Assembly: GCA_023639215.1 (NCBI GenBank)
Contig: CP097899.1
Location: 4,460,001-4,524,000 of the forward strand
Length of the DNA stretch: 64,000 bases
Direction: 5' to 3'
Source: Candidatus Pristimantibacillus lignocellulolyticus
GTDB taxonomy: Bacteria > Bacillota > Bacilli > Paenibacillales > Paenibacillaceae
A model generated the notes under the pieces. That model was not told where the DNA came from and did not search any database. It was given only the letters and a program-made list of their open reading frames with translations. This document shows positions 14,877 through 23,598 of this stretch, piece after piece (position 1 is the stretch's first letter; every line of letters begins with the position of its first letter). Made by a program: the position numbers and the translations under genes.

Positions 14877-16159
14877 CCTGTGTAAGGTTTGGTCACAATT
14901 AAGCCATTAATCGTCATCTTTTCTAATGAAGTTAGGAGACCATATTTGACATGAGCATATGTCAATCCGCCTTGCATATAGGCAATATATGGTTCGCGAA
15001 TTGGTGCATCAGCAGATAATTCTAGACTTCCACCTTGTATAAATGTTCCCGCTGCCATAATAACTGCATGCTCATATCCTGGCATATCCCATGGCTCAGG
15101 AGTAACATGTGAGTCGACTGCTGCCGCTTGCTGAATACCTTGTACAAAGGAGATGAGATGATCAGCTTGTCCAAAGCGAACCGCTTGAATTAGATCCGTT
15201 CGTTTCTCTTGCCATGTTGGTTTTGTCTCAAATCCAAGCTTTTCAAACACTGCTGCAGCTAGTACACTTCCTTTTACTGCTTGAGACACTAGATGCGATG
15301 CTAAAAATAACCCTTGGTACATCCCACGTAACGTACCAAGCATTGCACCTACCTCACCGCCGATGCCTGGAGCTGTTAGGCGATAGGATGCTGCCTCTAC
15401 ATATTGCTTCTTACCTGCAATGTATCCACCCGTCTCTGCAATACCGCCTCCTGGATTTTTGATCAATGAACCTGCCATCAGATCAACACCAACTTCTGTT
15501 GGTTCTAACAACTCAGTAAACTCACCATAGCAATTGTCTACAAAAATAATGACATGTGGTGCAATTTCGCGAATACGTGTAACCATCTCTTGGATTTGCG
15601 CAATATTGAATGACGCTCTCCAATCATATCCGCGAGAACGTTGGATGCCAATGACTTTCGTATTAGACTTAATACTACCTTCTACGGTATTCCAATCCAC
15701 TTGTCCATCTTCTAACAAATCAATGGATTGATAAGAAATTCCCCAATCAGCTAATGAACCTGAACCGTCTTGACCTTTTCCTATTACTTTATGCAACGTA
15801 TCGTAAGGTTTCCCAGTTATATATAACAATTCGTCTCCAGGGCGCAACACTCCGAATAAGGCGCAACTAATCGTATGTGTTCCAGAAGCAAAATGTGGAC
15901 GAACTAAAGCTTGTTCAGCGCCAAAAACATCGGCATACACAAGATCTAGCACTTCACGACCTCGGTCATTGTAACCATATCCAGTTGATCCAGCAAAATG
16001 AAAATCACTTACCTTATGATTTTGGAACGCCTCAATAACTTTCCATTGATTTTGCTCACTTATACGCTCTATATCAAGAAATGCTTGTCTAATTTCTAAT
16101 TCAGTTTGTTCTACTAATATTTCAAGTTCTTTCCATGTCTCGCTGCGTTGTTGTTTCAT
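14873..16159 (-). CDS. Aluminium resistance / methionine gamma-lyase-like PLP enzyme (YnbB family)
   Basis: 428 residues from ATG 16159 (GGGAGA eight bases upstream; an ATG 24 bases earlier lacks one). Fold-type I PLP enzyme: HFAGSTGYGYNDRGRE near the N-terminus, RPHFASGTHTI cofactor loop, VFVDNCYGEF-like IIFVDNCYGEF with the Asp that contacts PLP, and GSLIKNPGGGIA containing the Schiff-base Lys. The family is called aluminium resistance protein after one screen, but its real reaction is uncertain and probably a C-S or C-gamma lyase. In Bacillales it is encoded next to glnR, as here. Confidence 0.88.
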   Translation of the reverse strand: MKQQRSETWKELEILVEQTELEIRQAFLDIERISEQNQWKVIEAFQNHKVSDFHFAGSTGYGYNDRGREVLDLVYADVFGAEQALVRPHFASGTHTISCALFGVLRPGDELLYITGKPYDTLHKVIGKGQDGSGSLADWGISYQSIDLLEDGQVDWNTVEGSIKSNTKVIGIQRSRGYDWRASFNIAQIQEMVTRIREIAPHVIIFVDNCYGEFTELLEPTEVGVDLMAGSLIKNPGGGIAETGGYIAGKKQYVEAASYRLTAPGIGGEVGAMLGTLRGMYQGLFLASHLVSQAVKGSVLAAAVFEKLGFETKPTWQEKRTDLIQAVRFGQADHLISFVQGIQQAAAVDSHVTPEPWDMPGYEHAVIMAAGTFIQGGSLELSADAPIREPYIAYMQGGLTYAHVKYGLLTSLEKMTINGLIVTKPYTG

Positions 16160-16185
16160 TACAAAGATCTCCCTTACCATCAATT

Positions 16186-16217
16186 AGGCACTTCCGCAAA
16201 TAAATGCAGAAGTGCCT
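16186..16217 (-). terminator. Hairpin after spoVK
   Basis: AGGCACTTC-14 bases-GAAGTGCCT lies between spoVK and the ynbB-like gene. There is no T-run, so it may be an mRNA-stabilising or attenuating hairpin. Confidence 0.5.
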
Positions 16218-16223
16218 TCATCA

Positions 16224-17198
16224 TTATAACTTAATATCTTCAGAACGAATACTAATTAATTCATTTCTAGAAGGCGGATACTTTGGATACTGCCCCATGA
16301 GACGAACGGCATGTTGTCTTATTGCCTTCTCTAGCAAGTTCCTTACATAACGAGCATTACTGAATGAGAATTGTTCGCTTTGCTTCGCTTGCATCACAAG
16401 CTGACGTAACTTGAACATCGCATGTTGGGAAAGGGAATAATCTCTTTCTTTGATCATCAACTCACCAATTTGCATTAATTGATCAACCGTATAATCAGGA
16501 AAATCAATCATGATGGGAAATCTAGATGGTAAGCCGGGGTTAGTCATTAGAAACTGTTCAATTTCGAATGGATAGCCAGCTAGAATAAGAATAAATTGAT
16601 TTTTCGAATCTTCCATATGCTTTACAAGTGTATCGATCGCTTCTTTGCCAAAATCCTTTTCTCCGCCTCTTGCAAGACTATAAGCTTCATCTATAAATAA
16701 TACTCCACCCATCGCCTTCTTAACTAAATCTCTAGTTTTTTGAGCCGTATGCCCAATATATTCACCTACGAGATCAGCACGTTCGACCTCGATGAGATGA
16801 CCTTTTGAGAGCACTCCCATTTTCTGAAACAATTTCGCCACAATACGCGCAATCGTTGTTTTCCCTGTTCCAGGATTTCCTTTGAAGATCATGTGATACA
16901 CTTGTGCCGAACCATTCAAACCAGCCTCTTGACGCATTTTCGTTATTTGCAACAATGCAAAAATTTCATATACGATTTGTTTAACTTGATCCATCCCAAC
17001 CATCTGATTTAATTGCTCTTCAAATTCAGCGTAAATGTTAGGTGCGGCAACTGTTTTTTCTTCGCTATCATGCTTTTCTTCTATTATGTGAGCATCGTTT
17101 ATCATTTGGAGCGGTTCATGATTTCGTAACACCACATTAATCTGACGTGATGAACGAGTGGATACGTAAGGCTCACTTGAAATCACTTTACTACTCAT
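16224..17198 (-). CDS. spoVK: Stage V sporulation protein K, AAA+ ATPase
   Basis: About 324 residues; CbbX-like AAA+ ATPase with Walker A GNPGTGKTTIARIV, Walker B GVLFIDEAYSL, sensor 1 FILILAGYP, arginine finger region NPGLPSRFP and C-terminal lid SNARYVRNLLEKAIRQHA. The first ~50 residues are a non-conserved extension. SpoVK is made in the mother cell and is needed for late spore maturation. Start: ATG 17198 follows AAAGGTGAT; ATG 17207 and GTG 17210 are also in frame with GAGGAAAG upstream, so the exact start is open. The order spoVK - ynbB - glnR is the conserved Bacillales order. Confidence 0.9.
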   Translation of the reverse strand: MSSKVISSEPYVSTRSSRQINVVLRNHEPLQMINDAHIIEEKHDSEEKTVAAPNIYAEFEEQLNQMVGMDQVKQIVYEIFALLQITKMRQEAGLNGSAQVYHMIFKGNPGTGKTTIARIVAKLFQKMGVLSKGHLIEVERADLVGEYIGHTAQKTRDLVKKAMGGVLFIDEAYSLARGGEKDFGKEAIDTLVKHMEDSKNQFILILAGYPFEIEQFLMTNPGLPSRFPIMIDFPDYTVDQLMQIGELMIKERDYSLSQHAMFKLRQLVMQAKQSEQFSFSNARYVRNLLEKAIRQHAVRLMGQYPKYPPSRNELISIRSEDIKL

Positions 17199-17298
17199 TA
17201 CTAGCATCACCTTTCTTTCCTCAAAAGCTGTGCAAGCTATACGTAGTATCAGTGTATTCTAGCTACTAATTACATATTAGAAGATTCATGAATTTAAC

Positions 17299-18012
17299 TC
17301 AAAAGTATATGCCTAATGGTGAAAGTAATTTATTCAATTGCCATTTCGTATAAGCTAACACTTCTCTAGTGTAATGATATGACTCATTCAACACTTGCGT
17401 TTTTACGCCATTTACTTGGACATTTTCCATATTTAAAAATGTTGCAATGTCAGCAGAACGCTCACCATGATAATTATGAGTAATGATGATGAACGAATTC
17501 AGATTATGTTGTTTGGCTACCTCATAACTGAATAATAGATTTTCATATGTATCAGTAGATTGTTTTTCTAGTAATAGTTTCTCATCAGGAATACCTGCTT
17601 TTATAAGATAATCACGCATCCCTTCTGCTTCTGATAATAATGAAGCATTAGAACCTTTACCCCCACTAAGTATTATGTAATCTATCGTTCCTTCTTCGTA
17701 CAGAGTTATCGCCGCATCTAGCCGTTCTCGTAAAGCTGGACTCGGAACATTGTTCCATAGTGCTGCACCTAATACAATTCCCGCATCAGCATGTTGAAGT
17801 GAACCATCTTTGTTTCCATACAGAAGCAATCCATAACAATATAGACACCATATAAATATAAGTGAAATAAATAAAATAAATAGACGAAAACATTTCCCAA
17901 AGAAACCTATTTTCTTTCGAGGTCGCTTCACTTTCTTAACAACTACTTCTGAATCTTCATAAGATTCGTTATCGCTTGGCAATTTCGAACGATTTACTTG
18001 GTTGACTTTCAT
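17299..18012 (-). CDS. YdcF/SanA family membrane protein (DUF218)
   Basis: 237 residues, RBS AAGGAGG. A basic N-terminal cytoplasmic tail (VKKVKRPRKKIG) precedes one membrane segment (residues ~35-60, LFILFISLIFIWCLYCYG). The outer domain is DUF218: GIVLGAALWNN, SPALRERLDAAITLY, YIILSGGKGS and SEAEGMRDYLIKAGIP, with STDTYENLLFS. Family members are linked to envelope integrity and resistance to large antibiotics in E. coli (SanA); the reaction is unknown. It lies between spoVK and the DUF402 gene. Confidence 0.85.
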   Translation of the reverse strand: MKVNQVNRSKLPSDNESYEDSEVVVKKVKRPRKKIGFFGKCFRLFILFISLIFIWCLYCYGLLLYGNKDGSLQHADAGIVLGAALWNNVPSPALRERLDAAITLYEEGTIDYIILSGGKGSNASLLSEAEGMRDYLIKAGIPDEKLLLEKQSTDTYENLLFSYEVAKQHNLNSFIIITHNYHGERSADIATFLNMENVQVNGVKTQVLNESYHYTREVLAYTKWQLNKLLSPLGIYF

Positions 18013-18045
18013 TGATACTGATCCTCCTTACGCATTGAAACACAC

Positions 18046-18600
18046 CTACGATTCACTTAATTCCCATGCTTGATCGTAGACACGCTTATGTTTCATACTA
18101 AGTGTGAAATAGCGAAACTTCCCATTGCGAATCATCGACAATAATCTGTTCGCGGTTTTTTTGGCCATCGCCACATCTTTGTATGAAACATCTCCGCTCC
18201 TGAAGGCTTCTTCTAATTCATCTTCATCCATTAAAAACACTTCTCCACTAGGTAAGACGACGACATCAAGATACAGATCATCAAACCAAGGAACATGTTG
18301 CTCTGTTAAACCTTGATTTTTACATACATCAATGTACCATTGGACAACCTTTCCTTGTTTATCGAACATTGTCGTTACAACAAAATGTTCTCCTTTAGGG
18401 AAATGTTGCATCCACAAGTATCCTTCATCAGCTAGACATAGACGATGATTCCCATATTCTTTATACAACGGTTCTCGAAGCTCAAGTATGCGATAAAATG
18501 TAAGTAGTCCATGAAATTCTTTATTATCAAGCATCTTACATGAATAACTTTTACGTACGATTCTACGCCAGTTTGCTCGATCAGAAAATTTTCTTTTCAT
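18046..18600 (-). CDS. DUF402 protein, nucleoside tri-/diphosphatase-like (YgaC type)
   Basis: 184 residues. The DUF402 barrel shows FVVTTMFDKQGKVVQWYIDV, then the acidic metal-binding stretch PWFDDLYLDVVVLPSGEVFL and DEDELEEAF. The family includes S. aureus Sa1684, an Mg-dependent nucleoside phosphatase, and B. subtilis YgaC. All expected Asp/Glu ligands appear present. RBS AAGAAAGGT precedes the ATG. Confidence 0.82.
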   Translation of the reverse strand: MKRKFSDRANWRRIVRKSYSCKMLDNKEFHGLLTFYRILELREPLYKEYGNHRLCLADEGYLWMQHFPKGEHFVVTTMFDKQGKVVQWYIDVCKNQGLTEQHVPWFDDLYLDVVVLPSGEVFLMDEDELEEAFRSGDVSYKDVAMAKKTANRLLSMIRNGKFRYFTLSMKHKRVYDQAWELSES

Positions 18601-18684
18601 AGTAAACGTACCTTTCTTATTACACCATTAACACTATAATTGAAGCTTAACATAGTCGGCGCTAATATCCAACATTTACGAAAA

Positions 18685-18768
18685 AGAGAGCTCAAGAACT
18701 ATAACGGTTTCGCATGTATTCTTATGGAATATCTAGCGTGAATGTCATATATGTCTTTGAGCTCTCTT
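18685..18768. terminator. Long inverted repeat between ponA and DUF402 gene
   Basis: AGAGAGCTCAA (18685) pairs with TTGAGCTCTCTT (18757) across about 60 bases. It may terminate ponA transcription; the large loop is unusual. Confidence 0.45.
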
Positions 18769-18803
18769 CAACAATTATATTATTGAAAGTTCACAATAAC
18801 GCT

Positions 18804-21293
18804 TTATGGTGTTATCAATCCTGAATTATTACCACCTTCAGGTGTAAACTCCTCTACAGGCGGCACCTCTTCCGAAGGCTCCTCTGGCACAATCGGTGTT
18901 GGTGTAGGAGTTGGCGTTAATTCAGGAGTCGGCGTCGGTTCTACCGTTGGCGGTGGAGTGACAATCGGTCCCTCTGTTGGATAAGGATTACCTTCAACAA
19001 AGTCATCATCATCACCATCCATTGGAACATCCGGTGTAACTAGATCGCCATCTGGAATATCTATGGAAACAGTATTGGATGGTTCACTTGAAATATTATT
19101 TTCTAGATCATGCGCAACTACATAGTACTGATAATTGTTGCCAGGGAACACAGACATATCATCCATCATATTTCGATCTTTAGTCTCAGCATAATGAACA
19201 AAGTTCCCACTATTCTGTTCCATTCGGAACACTTCGAAAGTGACGTCTCCTTCATATTGAATGTCCCATTTCAAAGTAACTTTTATAGCATTTTCATCAT
19301 ATGTGTAAGACAAATTACCCATCGTTAATGCTGGAACTTCTACTTTAGGAGTTTCAACTGGCTTAAAGTCATTTTTAGGAATGCTAGCTAGTGCAGGTTT
19401 CATTACTTTTGCAAATAAAGAGGCCGCTTGCGAGCTTCCACTCTTCAGTACATGCGTTGCATTCGTCTTGTCATAACCCATCCAGACAGCAGCTGTCCAT
19501 TCTGCGGTATATCCTACAAACCATGCATCACGGTTACCTTTACCATTATAATCCGGAATACCATGTTGCGTTGTACCTGTCTTACCAGCGACTGGACGGT
19601 CAATCTGAGCTCTCTTAGCCGTTCCAGATTCTACAACACCACGCATCATCGAAGTAAGATACGCTGCTGTAGTATCTTTCATTAAGCGTTCTGCTTTAGG
19701 AGCTTTATATTTTTTCTCATATCCACCCTTACCAGTAATTTTAGTAATGGTGTGCGGATCTACAGACATTCCATCGTTAGCAATTACGCTAAACGCAGTT
19801 GCCATTTGTAGCGGCGAGAATCCTCTACTTAGTCCACCAAGTGCACTCGATAAATTCATATCATCATCAGTAAGTCCTACCCCTAATTTGGTAGCAAATG
19901 AATCAGCAGCTTTCAATCCAACTTCATTCAACAACCATACTGCTGCAAGGTTACGAGAATCTTGCAGAGCTTGCTGCATCGTTACTGATGCTGCGCCCCA
20001 TCTATCTGCTGGGCAGTAATTACCAAAACATTTTTTATCATTTTTCAACACTGTTGATGGTGTAAAGTTACCTGTTTCTAAAGCAGGACCATAAGAGATA
20101 ATCGGCTTATAAGCTGATCCCGGTTGTCTTGGTTGAGTAACACGATTCCAACCTTTTTTCACATAATCACGACCACCAGACATTGCCTTTATCTCTCCAG
20201 TTGCATGATCAATAATGACCATTGCACCTTGTGCTAATTCTTCATCAACACTTTCTTCAAAGTTATCTTTATTATTAAATTCAGTATCCATTGCATCTTG
20301 AGCACCAACACTTAATGTTGTATAAATTTGGTATCCGCCAACACGCAATTCTTCCTCTGATAGTCCAGTAACTTCTATTGCTTCTTCTACAACATAATCA
20401 ATAAATGCTGTGTATTTAGAATTTGTAAATTTTTCTGCGTGATCTGGCTGTACATATTCTACAGCTTTAGCTTCATTCATTTCCGCTTCCGTAATATACC
20501 CTTGGTCGTACAACAATTTCAACACAACCGCACGACGCTCCATTGATGCTTCAGGATTACTAATTGGATTGAAACGGTTTGGTGCTTTTGGCATTGCTGC
20601 TAGTGAAGCAGCTTGCCATATTTCTAAATCTTCCAGGTTGGTATCAAAATAATATTCAGCGGCAGCTTTAATACCATGGATCCCTCGACCATAATAAATT
20701 CGATTCAAGTACATCGTCAAAATCTGATCTTTGGACATTTGTTGTTCCAGTGCAACAGCGATTGAAGCTTCGGTTGCTTTACGGAACACGGTTTTGTCTG
20801 CTGATAGAAACACATTTTTCGCAAGCTGCTGAGTAATAGTACTACCACCTTCAACTGCGCTTCGAGCAATGACGTCTTTCACCAAAGCTCTACCAATTGC
20901 GATAAAGTCTAATCCGGAATGTTCATAGAATCGTTGATCTTCTGTAGCAACGAAAGCTTGTCTAACAATTTCCGGTATTTCTGAAAACTCAGCTACTTCT
21001 CTATTATCTGTTACGTCATATAGTCTCGATATTTCTGTTCCACTTGCATCATAAATAATCGATGCTTCACCGAACTCTAGTTTATTTCCATTTTCCGCAA
21101 GTATTCTCTCACCATTAAAAATAATGAGTAAATATCCTACAATGGCACATACGATACCTAGTACAATCGCGAAGAAAATACTATAAAACCAAATTTTACC
21201 TTTATTTTTCTTTTTCTTCTTGCTTTTTCCTTTAGTATGATTTCTATTTGTTTCTTTTTTATTCGCTCGGTTATTTTCACCTTGCTCACTCAT
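18804..21293 (-). CDS. ponA: Class A penicillin-binding protein 1A with FN3 domain and Pro/Thr tail
   Basis: 829 residues from ATG 21293 (GGAGGGG upstream); an earlier in-frame ATG at 21380 would translate the leader hairpin. Lys-rich cytoplasmic tail, one membrane segment (~33-59), glycosyltransferase domain with EDQRFYEHSGLD (Glu118), GGSTITQQLAKN and NRIYYGRG, then transpeptidase domain with SAYK (Ser393), SRN and KTGTT. It polymerises and cross-links peptidoglycan. The last ~170 residues are a fibronectin type III-like module (TLKWDIQ, NYQYYVVAHD) and a PTPTP-rich, acidic tail, as in Bacillus PBP1. Located between hfq and DUF402; preceded by the leader hairpin. Confidence 0.93.
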   Translation of the reverse strand: MSEQGENNRANKKETNRNHTKGKSKKKKKNKGKIWFYSIFFAIVLGIVCAIVGYLLIIFNGERILAENGNKLEFGEASIIYDASGTEISRLYDVTDNREVAEFSEIPEIVRQAFVATEDQRFYEHSGLDFIAIGRALVKDVIARSAVEGGSTITQQLAKNVFLSADKTVFRKATEASIAVALEQQMSKDQILTMYLNRIYYGRGIHGIKAAAEYYFDTNLEDLEIWQAASLAAMPKAPNRFNPISNPEASMERRAVVLKLLYDQGYITEAEMNEAKAVEYVQPDHAEKFTNSKYTAFIDYVVEEAIEVTGLSEEELRVGGYQIYTTLSVGAQDAMDTEFNNKDNFEESVDEELAQGAMVIIDHATGEIKAMSGGRDYVKKGWNRVTQPRQPGSAYKPIISYGPALETGNFTPSTVLKNDKKCFGNYCPADRWGAASVTMQQALQDSRNLAAVWLLNEVGLKAADSFATKLGVGLTDDDMNLSSALGGLSRGFSPLQMATAFSVIANDGMSVDPHTITKITGKGGYEKKYKAPKAERLMKDTTAAYLTSMMRGVVESGTAKRAQIDRPVAGKTGTTQHGIPDYNGKGNRDAWFVGYTAEWTAAVWMGYDKTNATHVLKSGSSQAASLFAKVMKPALASIPKNDFKPVETPKVEVPALTMGNLSYTYDENAIKVTLKWDIQYEGDVTFEVFRMEQNSGNFVHYAETKDRNMMDDMSVFPGNNYQYYVVAHDLENNISSEPSNTVSIDIPDGDLVTPDVPMDGDDDDFVEGNPYPTEGPIVTPPPTVEPTPTPELTPTPTPTPIVPEEPSEEVPPVEEFTPEGGNNSGLITP

Positions 21294-21300
21294 GCTGACC

Positions 21301-21372
21301 CCTCCTAAAACTTTTTGCAACTGCTTAGTATAACTTCTAATGTAAGAAAAAGTCGCTGCAGAAGCATAAGCA
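21301..21372 (-). promoter_or_regulatory. Leader hairpin element before ponA
   Basis: In the transcribed direction: GCTTCTGCAGCGACTTTTTC, ~28 bases, then AAAAAGTTTTAGGAGG. The GACTTTTT arm can pair with AAAAAGTT next to the ribosome binding site. Same layout as the elements before glnA, mutS and the GH18 gene. Confidence 0.6.
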
Positions 21373-21399
21373 CACTTCATTTACATGAAGTATATACAA

Positions 21400-21437
21400 T
21401 AAATAGCAAAAGCAACCCAGCTTACGAAGGGTTGCTC
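21400..21437 (-). terminator. Terminator downstream of hfq
   Basis: On the minus strand GCAACCC-TTCGTAAGCT-GGGTTGC followed by TTTTGCTATTTATT, between hfq and ponA. Confidence 0.75.
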
Positions 21438-21501
21438 CTGCATGCCGCTATCTAATTAGACGAAAAACATCTGAAAAAGTTTCAATTGCGACTAAACCGT
21501 T

Positions 21502-21738
21502 CTAATGGCTTGAATCTTGCTGCATTAAAGTTACGTTTCGTTGCGGAACAAAAGTAGAAATTGCATGCTTGTATACCATTTGTTGACGACCTTCTACTTC
21601 AATAATAATCGTGAAGTTATCGAATGCTTTAATAAATCCACGAATTTGGAATCCATTCATTAAAAACACGGTAACTTGAATTTGATCCTTACGAAGTTGG
21701 TTCAAAAATGTATCTTGAATATTAATAGATTTGTTCAT
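21502..21738 (-). CDS. hfq: RNA chaperone Hfq
   Basis: 78 residues. Sm1 motif NQLRKDQIQVTVFLMNGFQI (with RGFIKAFDNFTI) and Sm2 motif with VYKHAISTFVP give the complete Hfq fold that forms hexameric rings binding A- and U-rich RNA. The conserved Gln near the N-terminus and the YKHA/ST motif that lines the RNA pore are present. RBS GGGGGTAAC. It follows miaA by 17 bases, the classic miaA-hfq operon. Confidence 0.96.
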   Translation of the reverse strand: MNKSINIQDTFLNQLRKDQIQVTVFLMNGFQIRGFIKAFDNFTIIIEVEGRQQMVYKHAISTFVPQRNVTLMQQDSSH

Positions 21739-21755
21739 ATGGACGTTACCCCCGT

Positions 21756-22802
21756 CTACTTATAAGATTGATTAGTAATATATTCAAGATGATCTTGAAA
21801 CTTTCCTGCTATTATAGCATGAATACGTTGTAAATTGTTGTGATTATTTTCATCCATGTCAATCCACTGTATGTCCTTCATATGACGGAACCATGAAAGT
21901 TGACGTTTTGCAAAACGTCTTGTGTCACGCTTTAGTAGCTCAATAGCCGCTTCATAACTACACTCACCTTGTAAATAAGCGATCATTTCCTTATATCCTA
22001 GCGCTTGAAGCGGTACAGCATGCAATGGCAAATCACGAGCTAATAGTGATCTCACCTCATCTAACAAGCCTTCCTCAATCATGAGGTCGATACGTTCTTC
22101 TATACGAGCATATAGCTTCTTGCGATCTCTCGTCAAGCCAAGTATACAAAGTTCATAAGGTGATTCTTTCACTTGATCTTTCTGTTGTTCGCTAAATGTG
22201 ATTCCTGTAACATGATGCACTTCTAAGGCACGTATAACCCGTCGGACATCATTATAATGCAGTCGCTCAGCTGTAGGTGGATCTATGGATGCTAATCTAT
22301 CGTGCAAAGCTTCTGGACCATGCTCTGCCACAAATTGTTCCTGCTCTAAACGAAAGACTTCATCTGAACCTTGATCAGCAAACCGATATTGATAACAGAG
22401 TGATTCAATATAAAGTCCTGTGCCACCCACGATAAATGGTAACTTTCCTTTAGCGTATATATCATCAATTAAGGCACGAGCGTTCGTTTGAAAATCAGCT
22501 GCAGAATAAGACTCTTCTGGTTCGCATATATCAATCAAATGATGAACGATACCTTCCCTTTCTTCCATCTTAATCTTCGCGGTACCGATATCCATCTCGC
22601 GATATACTTGCATGGAATCACCAGATATTATTTCAGCATTGTATTGCTTAGCAAGTTCTATACTAAGTGCTGTCTTACCAACCGCAGTAGGACCGATCAG
22701 TACTAATAATGGTTTTTTCAGCGAAGTTGCTCCTTGTCCTTCATAAGAAGGTTCAACAGTATTATTATCGATTGCTTCCACTTCCTTAATTATGTGTATC
22801 AT
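21756..22802 (-). CDS. miaA: tRNA dimethylallyltransferase MiaA
   Basis: 348 residues. P-loop LIGPTAVGKTALSIEL at residues ~34-49, then SGDSMQVYREMDIGTAK, DICEPEESYSAADFQ, VGGTGLYIESL and the C-terminal LPLHAVPLQALGYKEM and KRDTRRFAKRQLSWFR, all hallmarks of MiaA, which adds the isopentenyl group to A37 of tRNAs reading UNN codons. The first 30 residues exceed the usual family N-terminus and the ATG at 22802 has no clear ribosome binding site; a later start is possible. It begins seven bases after the methyltransferase gene. Confidence 0.95.
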   Translation of the reverse strand: MIHIIKEVEAIDNNTVEPSYEGQGATSLKKPLLVLIGPTAVGKTALSIELAKQYNAEIISGDSMQVYREMDIGTAKIKMEEREGIVHHLIDICEPEESYSAADFQTNARALIDDIYAKGKLPFIVGGTGLYIESLCYQYRFADQGSDEVFRLEQEQFVAEHGPEALHDRLASIDPPTAERLHYNDVRRVIRALEVHHVTGITFSEQQKDQVKESPYELCILGLTRDRKKLYARIEERIDLMIEEGLLDEVRSLLARDLPLHAVPLQALGYKEMIAYLQGECSYEAAIELLKRDTRRFAKRQLSWFRHMKDIQWIDMDENNHNNLQRIHAIIAGKFQDHLEYITNQSYK

Positions 22803-22809
22803 TTAGATC

Positions 22810-23598
22810 TTATGCGTACCATACGCCGTAAGCAATTTTATTACCTCTCACTTCATTCACACGTGGTATTTCTAGCCTCTCAAATTCATTACTTTTACTA
22901 TGTTCCTTCAAGATAACACTTTTGCGAGCAATACGCTTCGCATGCTCAATACTAGTCAACGTCAGCGGATTAGGATTAGCTACAGTACGAATCGCCTTAA
23001 TCGCGCTAGATTCATGCAATGGCTGTCTAAACATCGGATCAAAATATACAATATCTACACTATTATCGTCCAAGCTTGCTAAATATTGATCATGCGCTTC
23101 ACATCTAAGATCAATTCTTCGCATCGCTTGCTCTATTTCTTGTACTGATGTTTCATATGTTGCTAGTCCTTCACGCACAATCGTATACAACAAGCGTTGA
23201 CTTTCAAGTGCAGTGATATTCCCTTGTTCTCCAACAGTCAATGAGAATAGTAGTGTATCAGAACAAAGACCAGCGGTACAATCAAGCACCGTATCTCCTG
23301 CTTCACATTTACTCAATGAAATCAACTGTTCATTGCCACCACGAAGCATAGACTTTAATTTCACAAATGCCATGCTTGGATGATAGATAAGCGGCTTATT
23401 TTGTTCCTCTGCCTCTTTGTCATACAATCGCAATTCGCCATCAGTAGCTACGAGTACTTTACCGTCATCACTTTGTTGTAATAGCTTTGATACCGTCAAT
23501 TGTCTTCGCGCAACTAGAAGTGCAGACAACTCATTAGCTAATCGCTTAGCCTGTTGTAGTAACTCACTAGTAGGCGCCTGAGACGTCGTTACGATCAA
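22810..23598 (-). CDS. Class I SAM-dependent methyltransferase (YpiP/RsmJ-like)
   Basis: 262 residues, TTG start overlapping the mutL stop (TTGA). SAM-binding motif I is VLDCTAGLCSDTLLFSL, with a following acidic ALESQ, and the catalytic-type motif is VYFDPMFRQP (DPMFR), close to the DPMYP of RsmJ, a 16S rRNA m2G1516 methyltransferase. The N-terminal ~70 residues form a small alpha/beta domain. RNA as substrate is inferred. Sits between mutL and miaA, as often in Paenibacillus. Confidence 0.82.
   Translation of the reverse strand: MIVTTSQAPTSELLQQAKRLANELSALLVARRQLTVSKLLQQSDDGKVLVATDGELRLYDKEAEEQNKPLIYHPSMAFVKLKSMLRGGNEQLISLSKCEAGDTVLDCTAGLCSDTLLFSLTVGEQGNITALESQRLLYTIVREGLATYETSVQEIEQAMRRIDLRCEAHDQYLASLDDNSVDIVYFDPMFRQPLHESSAIKAIRTVANPNPLTLTSIEHAKRIARKSVILKEHSKSNEFERLEIPRVNEVRGNKIAYGVWYA

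Noticed and set aside
14848..14890. GlnR box in the glnRA promoter
   Set aside because: Only partial matches to TGTnAn7TnACA exist around the -35; not enough to claim an operator.
18685..18768. T-box or riboswitch between DUF402 gene and ponA
   Set aside because: Only an outer inverted repeat is present; no T-box sequence (AGGGTGGNACCGCG type) or known aptamer core is seen, and it lies downstream of ponA.
21294..21380. N-terminal extension of PBP1A starting at ATG 21380
   Set aside because: It would translate the leader hairpin and lacks a ribosome binding site, while ATG 21293 has GGAGGGG and gives the usual Lys-rich PBP1A start.
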